DNA of 29,947 bases from Candidatus Woesearchaeota archaeon (GCA_009691355.1 SICW01000003.1:1-29947); one strand, 5' to 3'. Counted from the first letter of the stretch, positions 21,701 through 28,790 are shown. Program-made: numbers and translations. Notes: generated by a model not told the origin, from the sequence alone.

Positions 21701-22020
21701 AGGAGATTTCTCTTTCTTCGTTCTTCTTCTCCTCTAAGATCGGCAATTTTTTTCTCTTCCCAAAATGTATCCATGGGATTTTCAATAGTGCCATATGTTG
21801 TTTGGCCTACAGATGTCTGATAACTAAAAGGTTCTTGATCGTTTTTTGGTTCCACAGCTTCTATTTGAATTTGTTGTTCTAAACGAGGCTTTACTTGCCC
21901 CTTTTCTTGTTCTTCTCTTCGCACACGTTCTTCTATAGTGATCTGTTCATCCCCTTCAGCATTCTCACTAGAAGTCTCTTGTACTTCCGTATATTTTTCT
22001 CTAGGGGAGAAGTGGACCAT
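21697..22020 (-). CDS. hydrophilic charged protein, probably disordered
   Basis: I do not recognise this 107-residue protein. It has almost no hydrophobic core: Glu, Gln, Arg and Lys dominate (ITIEERVRREEQEKGQVKPR, EEKKIADLRGEEERRKRNLL), with a central Thr/Gln stretch (SYQTSVGQTTYGTIENP). It could be a disordered linker-like or coiled-coil protein. A TTTTTTAAG element about 27 bases upstream of the ATG gives leaderless spacing. It overlaps the convergent gene by 4 bases. Confidence 0.55.
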   Translation of the reverse strand: MVHFSPREKYTEVQETSSENAEGDEQITIEERVRREEQEKGQVKPRLEQQIQIEAVEPKNDQEPFSYQTSVGQTTYGTIENPMDTFWEEKKIADLRGEEERRKRNLL

Positions 22021-22052
22021 GCTAGATTTAGAGGCTTTCTAAGCTTAAAAAA

Positions 22053-22325
22053 CTATTCCCATGAGCATTTTTGTTCATAACAAGCACAAGAAAGACTATA
22101 GAGCTCAGAGTTGTAACACCCTTGGTATTCACAGGTGCTTATGCTTGGTTCTGTAGAAGAAGATTGACAAATTTGCCCAGAGCAACCTCCTGTTGTACAG
22201 TCACTATCCGTAGTACAACTATCGTATGTAGATGAGCCACAAAAATCAGATGTTGTTTCTTCAGGTATTGTTTGTGTACAAGCTGTAAGAAGAAGGAAGC
22301 AGAATAAGAGTAGAAGCTTGTTCAT
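22053..22325 (-). CDS. Cys-rich lipoprotein, eight-cysteine-cluster type
   Basis: A predicted surface lipoprotein. The start is the ATG at 22325 (90 residues), which begins a textbook signal MNKLLLLFCFLLLTAC with lipobox LTAC; the 33 codons upstream in frame cross the divergent promoter and are rejected. The mature part has ten cysteines in a pattern DSDCTTGGCSGQIC ... STCEYQGCYN ... LSCACYEQKCSWE, which I recognise as the 'eight-cysteine-cluster' domain found in diverse secreted microbial proteins; disulfides are presumed and function is unknown. It shares a promoter region with the divergent PUA gene. Confidence 0.75.
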   Translation of the reverse strand: MNKLLLLFCFLLLTACTQTIPEETTSDFCGSSTYDSCTTDSDCTTGGCSGQICQSSSTEPSISTCEYQGCYNSELYSLSCACYEQKCSWE

Positions 22326-22347
22326 AGATTTCTTTAGGAAGAAAGCA

Positions 22348-22358
22348 TTAATAAATAT
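22348..22358. promoter_or_regulatory. shared TATA element for the Cys-rich lipoprotein and PUA genes
   Basis: TTAATAAATAT reads TTAATAAAT on the plus strand and ATTTATTAA on the minus strand. It is centred about 25-28 bases from both start codons (22378 plus, 22325 minus), which are only 52 bases apart. Confidence 0.5.
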
Positions 22359-22377
22359 ATCCTGACAAATAAACAGT

Positions 22378-22821
22378 ATGAAACGAGTGCCCATGAGAAG
22401 TAAAGATCTCCAAGAGTTGCTCAAAAGTTATTCTTTTGAAGTTGAGAAAAAAGATCTTGTAGAAATGGCAGATGACAAGATTGTTCTGATCAATAAGAAA
22501 CCTTGTTTTTTCTATTATGAGAAGAAACTTGTACCAACATTGCATGTGCTTCAGACTCACACTCTCCTTAAAAAAATAGTTGTGGATATGGGAGCAGTAA
22601 AATTTCTTATTGGGGGAGCGGATGTCATGCGACCAGGTGTGAAAGAAATTGATCCAAGCATACAAAAGGAAGAGTTTGTCGTTGTTGTGGATATGAATAA
22701 TAAAAAACCTCTTTGTGTAGGTGTTGCACTTTTCTCAGCGGAAGATATGGAAAAACAAAGCACAGGGAAAGTCATCAAAAATATTCACTATGTTGGCGAT
22801 AGTATTTGGAAATTTATATAG
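22378..22821 (+). CDS. PUA-domain RNA-binding protein, Tma20/MCT-1-like
   Basis: Archaeal relative of eukaryotic MCT-1/Tma20, which binds the small ribosomal subunit during initiation and recycling. In 147 residues: an N-terminal domain (LQELLKSYSFEVEKKD... LVPTLHVLQTHTLLKKI) and a C-terminal PUA domain VVDMGAVKFLIGGADVMRPGVKEID with the motif GGADVMRPG, then PLCVGVALFSAEDMEKQSTGKVIKNIHYVGDSIW, the typical end. Length and order match the archaeal family. The ATG at 22378 lies about 25 bases from the shared TATA element. It overlaps the convergent HD gene by 8 bases. Confidence 0.87.
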   Translation: MKRVPMRSKDLQELLKSYSFEVEKKDLVEMADDKIVLINKKPCFFYYEKKLVPTLHVLQTHTLLKKIVVDMGAVKFLIGGADVMRPGVKEIDPSIQKEEFVVVVDMNNKKPLCVGVALFSAEDMEKQSTGKVIKNIHYVGDSIWKFI

Positions 22822-23536
22822 CCCCTCTTATTTCCCGTTCTCCAGCATATTCTTTTCTTTCCACTAAAGAATTTCTAACATAAGGATCTTCATTTTTTGA
22901 AAGTGCTGAGCGCCAGAAATCATATGGGGAGTAGGGTTTTCTTTGTGCGAGAATATCTTCAGAAAGTTCTGGAACATCAAAGAGAAGATGGCCTTGGTCT
23001 AAGAGTCGTGTTAATTGAGGTAATCTTGTTCTCTCTACACGTAATGCACTGACATTAAATAAAAGAGGTTCACGGAAAAGATCATTCCCTGCATGTACTT
23101 CATGCATTGCTTCACCCATATTATCAAAGTGATCTGCATACTTTACCACTTGCGATTCAAGATCGCCTTGTAACCCATACCTTAGCTGGACTATCTTTGC
23201 GGGCATACCATTCACTTCAAACTCGTATCTCCCATTCAAACTTCTTAATGCTCTTCCTCTTCTTATTTCTCTATCATCAGGAGCTTCATGCGGAGCCCTT
23301 TCTTCTCCATAGTACATCTCTAGATCATCATGGGTCATTGCAAATGCCCTCAGCATAGGAACATCTATTCCTGGTTCTCTTTCTTGAATAAAAGGAAGCG
23401 CCATATTTACTAGTGCAAGAACTCTCTGTTCGTGAAGATAGACATTGGACCTATAGAACATAGGCCTTATCCGTCTATACCTCTGTATTGCCTGGAGAAT
23501 TTCTCTTGAAGCTTCGTATTTATTTCTATGACCCAT
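22814..23536 (-). CDS. HD-domain phosphohydrolase-like protein (first of a tandem pair)
   Basis: Metal-dependent hydrolase of the HD superfamily, similar in layout to YfbR/HDDC2 5'-nucleotidases; the substrate is not known. Numbered from the ATG at 23536: LHEQRV with His35, MTHDD with His69-Asp70, and VVKYADHFDNMGEAMHEVHAGN with Asp134, completing H...HD...D. The C-terminal YSPYDFWRSAL and KEDPYV-type segment match the paralogue next door. A TTG nine codons upstream in frame opens the frame earlier but is too close to the TATA-like element near 23574-23584, so the ATG is preferred. Paralogous to the gene at 23603-24388. Confidence 0.8.
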   Translation of the reverse strand: MGHRNKYEASREILQAIQRYRRIRPMFYRSNVYLHEQRVLALVNMALPFIQEREPGIDVPMLRAFAMTHDDLEMYYGEERAPHEAPDDREIRRGRALRSLNGRYEFEVNGMPAKIVQLRYGLQGDLESQVVKYADHFDNMGEAMHEVHAGNDLFREPLLFNVSALRVERTRLPQLTRLLDQGHLLFDVPELSEDILAQRKPYSPYDFWRSALSKNEDPYVRNSLVERKEYAGEREIRGAI

Positions 23537-23602
23537 TTCTTTAATTTTTAAAACTCTTTTCAAAAATAAAGTTAGTTTAAATACTTTTTTATTTTACCAG
23601 TT

Positions 23603-24388
23603 TTAGACATAGAGATTCACATTCTCAGAGTCTTCGGTTTCAAATTCTCTTTGTGTTACGAGGTTTTCATTACCCTCATAAGAAAGAATAGTTCTTATCC
23701 AGAAATCATAGGGAGCATAGCCCGTTACTTGAGAGATGGATTTTTCAGTATGGAGTTTTTCTTGGTCTAGCATTGTTTCAAAGTTCACTCTTGGTGGTAA
23801 GAAAATAGGATGCTCTCTAGAGAGTAGGCCTTGTAATCGAGGATATTTCCCCTCAAAATCTGCTATTCTCTTAATGTATCCTTTATCTTTTTTCTTTCCT
23901 TCAATTGGAACGAGAAATTTTCTATTACCTGCTCGAATTTCATGGATAGCCTCACAGAGTCCATCAAATTTATCACAATAAGAAACAACTTGTGCTTCTA
24001 AACTCTCTTTTTTTTGTGCAGCTAAAAGTAATTCTGCATAATCCAAGCCATTTATTGTTGCTCCATATCTTTGTACTAATATGGGTATTGCTTTTCTTTC
24101 TTTTTCTGCTAATTCTTCCTTCTCTGCGGGAGTCATATTTTCTTTAATATAGAGCTGTATATCATCTGTGATAATTTCTGCATCATCATGTACTAAGGCT
24201 AAAGTTTTTGCAAAATGAATGTCAAAAGATGATCCAAATACTTCTCTAATATGATCTTCTATTGCTAAAAGATGTCTAAAAACTCTGTGTTCGTGTATCC
24301 AATCATTTGTTCGATAATACATAATTGGGGTATAGGGGCTGATCCATCGTTTCAAATTTCTCAAGGCATTTTCTCTGTCATCATTCAT
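23603..24388 (-). CDS. HD-domain phosphohydrolase-like protein (second of a tandem pair)
   Basis: Paralogue of the neighbouring HD gene, 261 residues. IHEHRVFRHLLAIED carries His32, LALVHDDAEIITDDIQLY has His67-Asp68, and VVSYCDKFDGLCEAIHEIRAGN holds the second Asp. The tail GYAPYDFWIRTILSYEGNENLV matches the paralogue's YSPYDFWRSALSKNEDPYV. It is longer by an insert around 158-185 (IEGKKKDKGYIKRIADFEG). Since both keep the metal ligands, both are probably active. Gene order and separate promoters suggest duplication followed by divergence. Nucleotide monophosphatase or surveillance phosphohydrolase activity is a family-based guess. Confidence 0.8.
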   Translation of the reverse strand: MNDDRENALRNLKRWISPYTPIMYYRTNDWIHEHRVFRHLLAIEDHIREVFGSSFDIHFAKTLALVHDDAEIITDDIQLYIKENMTPAEKEELAEKERKAIPILVQRYGATINGLDYAELLLAAQKKESLEAQVVSYCDKFDGLCEAIHEIRAGNRKFLVPIEGKKKDKGYIKRIADFEGKYPRLQGLLSREHPIFLPPRVNFETMLDQEKLHTEKSISQVTGYAPYDFWIRTILSYEGNENLVTQREFETEDSENVNLYV

Positions 24389-24450
24389 AAAGATATTTCT
24401 TTTCTTTGTTCTAAAAAGATCATCTCTCCTAGAATATCCATATAGAAGGA

Positions 24451-24458
24451 TATAAAAA
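24451..24458 (+). promoter_or_regulatory. TATA box for the AsnB-Dph6 fusion
   Basis: TATAAAAA is centred 26.5 bases before the ATG at 24481; leaderless spacing. It confirms Cys2 as the second residue. Confidence 0.65.
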
Positions 24459-24480
24459 GGATAAATTAGCTTGTTTTTGT

Positions 24481-26565
24481 ATGTGCAGTATTATTGGATG
24501 TTTTAACAACGAGCATGCATTTTCCAGAGTTCAGAAAGGTCTTATCATCATGAAAGAACGCGGAAAAGATGGCTATGGATATTACGATGGAAGTATACAT
24601 CTGGCATCTAGTCCAGAACAACTTCTTCCAAGCACAGAAAAGCATATCCTTGGGCATGGTCTGCATGCGATTGTCAATGTTGTTCCTCAGCCCTTAGAGG
24701 AAAAAAAAGCCATTCTTGTTGCAAACTGTGAAATCTATAACTGGAAAGAGCTTGCACAGGAATACAAGATCCATGCAAAGAATGACTCAGATTTACTTTT
24801 GAAATTGCTTCATAAGTTAGGAATTGAAAAAACACTTCCTCTTCTTCGAGGAGTCTATGCCTTTGCATATTGGGAAGAAGATACATTGTACCTTGCACGA
24901 GATATTATTGGTGTGAAACCTTTATGGTATCATCTTGATGGAAAGAAATTATCTTTTTCTTCAGAAAAAAAAGCACTAGATGAAACAAGCCAAGAACTAA
25001 ATCCTAGACAAATTCTAAAATATTCCCTCAAAACAGGAAAAACGTCTTTTCTGAGAAGAAATTTCTCCCAAACAAAGAAAATCCTGAAAAGAGATGTTCT
25101 CTTAACGCTACAAAATGCACTGCAAGAAGCAGTACGTCTTGAAGCACCAGATACAAAATTTGGGTTGTTATTCTCTGGAGGACTAGACTCCTTACTACTT
25201 GCAAAGATGTTGAAAGATTTAGGACCTACATTTACCTGTTACACAGCAGCAACAAGTGAACAAAGTCCTGATCTTATGAGTGCAAAAGAGTGTGCGAAAC
25301 AACTCGGCTTTAATTTGCGATACACTATTCTTTCTCCGGAACAAACTGTAGAACGTTTGAAAAAAATCGTGCCTCTCATTGAAGATAGTAATGTTATCAA
25401 AATCGGAGTTGCACTTCCTCTTTTTGTTGCAGCGCAGCTTGCAAAAGAAGATGGAAATAGAGTTATCTTTGCAGGAAGTGGGGCTGATGAATTGTTTGGA
25501 GGTTACCATAGATACAAAGCTACAGACATAAAGAAACTCAATGAAGATTGTTACTCAGATATTCTCAAGATCTATGAAAAGAACTGTTATCGTGATGATG
25601 TGATTACAATGAATAATAATTTGGAGCTTCGAGTCCCATTTTTAGATAAAGAAGTCGTTTCACTTGCCTTGCAGATTCCTCCAGAGTGGAAAATTAAAGA
25701 TGGGCAAGAGAAATATATTCTTCGTCAGCTTGCACAGAACATAGGCATTCCAAAAGAGCTTGCAGAACGAAAGAAAAAGGCAGCACAATATGGGAGCGGC
25801 TTTGATGCTGTTCTTGAAAAGCTTGCAAAGAAAGAAAAGAAAAGTAAATCCAAGTACCTTGAGCAGTTCTATAGGCCAAAAAATGTACGATTAGCTGCAT
25901 TAGTGAGTGGAGGAAAAGATAGTCTCTACGCTACATATATCATGGCGCAACAAAACTACGAGATTTCCTGTCTTGTGCGCATGCAAAGTAGTAACCCTGA
26001 CTCCTATATGTTTCACACACCAAATATTCACCTTGTTGAACTGCAAGCCCAAGCCATGGGAGTTCCTCTTTTGACACAAAAGACCACTGGTGAAAAAGAA
26101 ACAGAGCTAAAAGACCTTGAGATTATTTTAAAAAAAGCACAAGAGAAGTATCATATTGAGGGGGTTGTATCCGGTGCACTCTATTCCCAGTATCAACGAG
26201 AGAGAATTGAAAAAGTTGCTGAAAAATTAGGGTTGAAAGTATTTGCTCCACTTTGGCATAAAGATCAAGAGCAAGAGTTACGAGAACTTCTTGCATTACA
26301 ATTTAGTTTTATCCTTAGTTCTATTGCTGCTGAGGGTTTGGACAAGAGCTGGCTAGGGAAAGTACTCACAGATAAAGACGTGGATAAGCTTGTTGCTCTC
26401 AACAAAAAAGTAGGACTCAATGTGGCTTTTGAAGGTGGTGAGGCTGAATCTTTAGTCTTAAACTGCCCACTCTTCCATAAGAGAATTATTATAGATCAAG
26501 CAGAAATGATCCTGGAAAACTCTTGCACTGGAAGATATGCTATTCAGAAGGCACATTTAGAATAA
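24481..26565 (+). CDS. fusion: glutamine-dependent asparagine synthetase-like plus Dph6-like diphthine-ammonia ligase
   Basis: A 694-residue protein with three parts. Residues 2-175: N-terminal-nucleophile glutaminase with Cys2, NCEIYN (82-87) and FSSEKKAL. Residues about 205-450: AsnB synthetase domain with PP-loop SGGLDS (232-237), GSGADELFGGYHRYK (332-346), LRVPFLDKEVVSLALQIPP and KKKAAQYGSGFDAVL. Residues about 466-694: Dph6/COG2102-type ATP-pyrophosphatase with its own PP-loop SGGKDS (476-481), VVSGALYSQYQRERIE and AFEGGEAESLVLNCPLF. AsnB makes asparagine from aspartate; Dph6 amidates diphthine on elongation factor 2 using ammonia, so the fused glutaminase could supply ammonia to both. 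The Arg of the AsnB glutamine pocket ('HERLSIVD') is replaced (HGLHAIVN) and Gly of NGE is Cys. ATG and TATA spacing fix the start. Confidence 0.88.
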   Translation: MCSIIGCFNNEHAFSRVQKGLIIMKERGKDGYGYYDGSIHLASSPEQLLPSTEKHILGHGLHAIVNVVPQPLEEKKAILVANCEIYNWKELAQEYKIHAKNDSDLLLKLLHKLGIEKTLPLLRGVYAFAYWEEDTLYLARDIIGVKPLWYHLDGKKLSFSSEKKALDETSQELNPRQILKYSLKTGKTSFLRRNFSQTKKILKRDVLLTLQNALQEAVRLEAPDTKFGLLFSGGLDSLLLAKMLKDLGPTFTCYTAATSEQSPDLMSAKECAKQLGFNLRYTILSPEQTVERLKKIVPLIEDSNVIKIGVALPLFVAAQLAKEDGNRVIFAGSGADELFGGYHRYKATDIKKLNEDCYSDILKIYEKNCYRDDVITMNNNLELRVPFLDKEVVSLALQIPPEWKIKDGQEKYILRQLAQNIGIPKELAERKKKAAQYGSGFDAVLEKLAKKEKKSKSKYLEQFYRPKNVRLAALVSGGKDSLYATYIMAQQNYEISCLVRMQSSNPDSYMFHTPNIHLVELQAQAMGVPLLTQKTTGEKETELKDLEIILKKAQEKYHIEGVVSGALYSQYQRERIEKVAEKLGLKVFAPLWHKDQEQELRELLALQFSFILSSIAAEGLDKSWLGKVLTDKDVDKLVALNKKVGLNVAFEGGEAESLVLNCPLFHKRIIIDQAEMILENSCTGRYAIQKAHLE

Positions 26566-26586
26566 GACTTGTTTCAATTCGGAACA

Positions 26587-26594
26587 CTTAAATA
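26587..26594 (+). promoter_or_regulatory. TATA box for the OmpA-like lipoprotein gene
   Basis: CTTAAATA, centred 28.5 bases before the ATG at 26619. Confidence 0.5.
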
Positions 26595-26618
26595 CTTCTC
26601 GTACCTAGCAAAAATAAA

Positions 26619-26987
26619 ATGAAAGTCGCTCCTTATCTCCTTCCACTTCTCTTCTCCTCAACAAGTTGTTTACCCACATACTCCTCAGAAAAAGACTCTC
26701 TTGGGTCTATTAAAACACTAGAAGTTTCTTTTCCTCCTTATTCCTGGGGCTTGAGTTGGGAACAAATGAAAGATCTTCGCCACTTAAGTTCACAGCTCCC
26801 TTCTGGAACAACAGTTTCTCTTGAAAGCTGTGCAACAAAAGATGGGAATGGTGAACACTTTAGAAAACAAAGAACAACAGCAGTAGAATATTTTCTTGTT
26901 CAGGGAAATCCTTTAGATGTCCTTGTCTCTCTTTGTGATAAGCCTGATCAAGAGAAAGCAAAAACGGTGTATGTTTCTGTGAACTAA
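26619..26987 (+). CDS. putative lipoprotein with weak OmpA-like C-terminal region
   Basis: A 122-residue predicted lipoprotein: MKVAPYLLPLLFSSTSC reads as a signal with Cys17 as the anchor. The mature part has LSWEQMKDLRHLSSQLPSG, then TVSLESCATKDGNGEHFRKQ and RTTAVEYFLVQGNPLDVL, which recalls the OmpA-like pattern 'V.I.GHTD..G....N..LS..RA..V..YL...G'. The match is partial and the family's Asp is not clearly kept, so this is a suggestion. OmpA-like domains usually bind peptidoglycan, which archaea lack. It has its own promoter. Confidence 0.55.
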   Translation: MKVAPYLLPLLFSSTSCLPTYSSEKDSLGSIKTLEVSFPPYSWGLSWEQMKDLRHLSSQLPSGTTVSLESCATKDGNGEHFRKQRTTAVEYFLVQGNPLDVLVSLCDKPDQEKAKTVYVSVN

Positions 26988-27026
26988 TACAGTAATATTA
27001 ATATATAACTAAACGAGTTTTATTTT

Positions 27027-27248
27027 ATGGATACACTTGATGGTCTTATACGTAGGATACAAAGACAAGATTCTTTAGGGTTATGTACTGGCCCTGTTCC
27101 AAGAGATAGCCGATACAGTCAGGCATATTATCCTCAATCACAACCTTATGCTTCAGATACAGCGCAAGAAGGAGTAAGTGTTACATTTCATGTTTCTCAA
27201 GATCCCCATACAGGTGAATCTCTTTATCATATTGTTGAATCACCCTAG
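27027..27248 (+). CDS. small hypothetical protein
   Basis: I do not recognise this 73-residue protein. It is polar, with a helical start (DTLDGLIRRIQRQDSLGL) and a Tyr/Gln/Ser-rich middle (SRYSQAYYPQSQPYASDT) followed by a strand-like end (VSVTFHVSQDPHTGE). An ATATATAA element at 27001-27008 lies 22 bases before the ATG, a slightly short but workable leaderless spacing. Its TAG stop shares CTAG with the convergent ogt gene (4-base overlap). Confidence 0.5.
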   Translation: MDTLDGLIRRIQRQDSLGLCTGPVPRDSRYSQAYYPQSQPYASDTAQEGVSVTFHVSQDPHTGESLYHIVESP

Positions 27249-27550
27249 AACGTATGCAAGTATTTCTTTAAATTTACCCTGTCTTTTTCAACTTGAACTC
27301 CCTCTTGTTCTAAAAGCATTTTCTTTTCTTCAAGAGCCTTCCCTTCTCTTTCACCCTTGAATCCATGAAGATTGCCTGTAGAAGACACAACACGGTGACA
27401 AGGTACGTGAGGAGCGTAAGGATTTTTTCTGAGTGCTTGGCCCACTGCTTGATAGGCCTTGATGTTTAGTGCCTTTGCTATTTCTTTATAGGTTGTTACC
27501 TTTCCTTTGGGAATGTGTTTACATAGGGTATACACTTGTTCTGCGAGCAT
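27245..27550 (-). CDS. ogt: methylated-DNA--protein-cysteine methyltransferase, minimal form
   Basis: Repairs O6-alkylguanine by transferring the alkyl group to its own Cys. The protein is only the DNA-binding/active-site domain (101 residues; full Ogt is about 165-180): VTTYKEIAKALNIKAYQAVGQALRKNP forms the helix-turn-helix with the arginine finger Arg41, and PCHRVV has the acceptor Cys51. Because Cys51 is present it should be a methyltransferase rather than an alkyltransferase-like (ATL) protein, where this residue is Trp. GNLHGFKGEREGKALEEKKMLLEQEG is the usual C-terminal part. No clear TATA is seen for the ATG. Confidence 0.9.
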   Translation of the reverse strand: MLAEQVYTLCKHIPKGKVTTYKEIAKALNIKAYQAVGQALRKNPYAPHVPCHRVVSSTGNLHGFKGEREGKALEEKKMLLEQEGVQVEKDRVNLKKYLHTF

Positions 27551-27597
27551 ACGTTCAAGATATTCTTTCTATACATCTCTTTTTCGTTGCTAAAAGA

Positions 27598-27605
27598 TTA
27601 TAAAT
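27598..27605 (+). promoter_or_regulatory. TATA box for the 98-residue hypothetical gene
   Basis: TTATAAAT is centred 25.5 bases before the ATG at 27627; leaderless spacing. Confidence 0.6.
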
Positions 27606-27626
27606 CTCTGTGGGGGATAAGGAATT

Positions 27627-27923
27627 ATGGAAGCAAGGGGAAAAATTTACGAACCATTTATTGGAAGGCCAGTTAATAGAGAAGATATTGCTCTTCTCGA
27701 AAGGCTTCTTCAAGATGGGAATTTTAATCTTTGGACTACTACAGAATACCCTACACGAAGAATGATTTCCTTTGGTGGAAGGGATAGTTTAGATAATGAT
27801 CGATGTCTCCAAGGCTATTCAGAAATAGAACGAGGGCCAGGAAATTCTCAAAGATATCAATTATATGCCCGAGGAAGTACTCTCATTACCTTTTTGGATA
27901 ACCTAGATCTAAAAGAGTTATAG
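27627..27923 (+). CDS. small hypothetical protein
   Basis: I do not recognise this 98-residue protein. It appears soluble, with helix REDIALLERLLQDGNF, strand-like segments (MISFGGRDSL, RYQLYARGSTLITFLDNL) and several Arg residues (RRMISFGGR, EIERGPGNSQR), so nucleic-acid contact is possible but unproven. The TATA at 27598-27605 gives a leaderless start. It overlaps the convergent xth gene by 6 bases. No neighbour suggests a pathway. Confidence 0.58.
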   Translation: MEARGKIYEPFIGRPVNREDIALLERLLQDGNFNLWTTTEYPTRRMISFGGRDSLDNDRCLQGYSEIERGPGNSQRYQLYARGSTLITFLDNLDLKEL

Positions 27924-28676
27924 ATCCAGTTTTATCCCTATAGGGCAATGATCAGAACCTTGGACGTGATCTTGAATAAAGGCTTCTTTGACGTATTTTA
28001 CTAAGTCTTTTGTGACGTAGAAATAATCAATTCTCCAACCAACGTTGTTCTTTCTTGCACCGCCCCGTTGAGACCACCAGGAATATTGGACTTTTTCCGG
28101 ATGAAGATGACGAAAGGTATCTGTAAATCCTTCTTTGATAAAACGATCTAAGAAATCTCTTTCAATTCTCATAAATCCAGATTCATCTTGGTTTTCCTTT
28201 GGACGAGCAAGATCGATTTCATTATGTGCAGTGTTTACATCTCCACAGATAATAAGATGCTTTTTGTGCTTTTTACAAAATGTTAAGAACTCTTCGTAGA
28301 ACTCTAATTTATATTGTAAACGCTCCTCTCTTGCCTTTCCATTGGGAAAGTAAATATTCATGAGAATAAACTCTTTAAATTCCAAGACTAAAATTCTCCC
28401 TTCACTATCAAACTTTTTATGTCCACCAAATCCTGTTTGTACAGATAAAGGCTTTTCTTTCGTGTAGCAGAGAACTCCGCTATAGCCTTTTTTTTCACCT
28501 GAAGAGAAATAGGCGTGATACCCCTGAATATTTGTAAGGTTCTCGCTTAACTGCTCCTTATGTGCTTTTGTTTCTTGCACACACATAATATCAGGAGACT
28601 CTTTTTTAACATAGTCTACAAAATTTTTCTTCTCTGCTGCACGAATACCATTGACATTCCAAGAAATGAGCTTCAT
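27918..28676 (-). CDS. xth: exodeoxyribonuclease III / AP endonuclease
   Basis: Cuts abasic sites and trims 3' ends in base excision repair. The 252-residue protein carries all ExoIII motifs: WNVNGIRAA (6-14), CVQETKAHK with the metal Glu, GYSGVLCYTK, MNIYFPNGKAREERLQYK, ICGDVNTAHNEIDLARPKEN with the catalytic Asp and Asn, WRIDYFYVT, and the terminal GSDHCPIGIKLDL with the Asp-His pair. Length is typical. TATA element ATTATATA (28699-28706, minus strand) lies 26.5 bases before the ATG, so the mRNA is leaderless. It ends by overlapping the convergent hypothetical gene. Confidence 0.96.
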   Translation of the reverse strand: MKLISWNVNGIRAAEKKNFVDYVKKESPDIMCVQETKAHKEQLSENLTNIQGYHAYFSSGEKKGYSGVLCYTKEKPLSVQTGFGGHKKFDSEGRILVLEFKEFILMNIYFPNGKAREERLQYKLEFYEEFLTFCKKHKKHLIICGDVNTAHNEIDLARPKENQDESGFMRIERDFLDRFIKEGFTDTFRHLHPEKVQYSWWSQRGGARKNNVGWRIDYFYVTKDLVKYVKEAFIQDHVQGSDHCPIGIKLDL

Positions 28677-28698
28677 ATATTCATTTTAGAAGTATTGG

Positions 28699-28706
28699 TA
28701 TATAAT
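28699..28706 (-). promoter_or_regulatory. TATA box for xth
   Basis: The minus strand reads ATTATATA, centred 26.5 bases before the ATG at 28676. Confidence 0.6.
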
Positions 28707-28790
28707 ATTTTCGTAGATTCTGAAAATAGTTCAGTTTTATTGAAAATTTTGCGGAAATGTTTGTTAAAGTTTTATGAAGATAATTTTGGT

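Noticed and set aside
22326..22424. 33-codon extension of the Cys-rich lipoprotein gene
   Set aside because: It crosses the divergent promoter and would displace the lipoprotein signal from the N-terminus.
27245..27550. Alkyltransferase-like (ATL) protein instead of Ogt
   Set aside because: The active-site Cys of PCHRVV is present; ATL proteins have Trp or another residue there.
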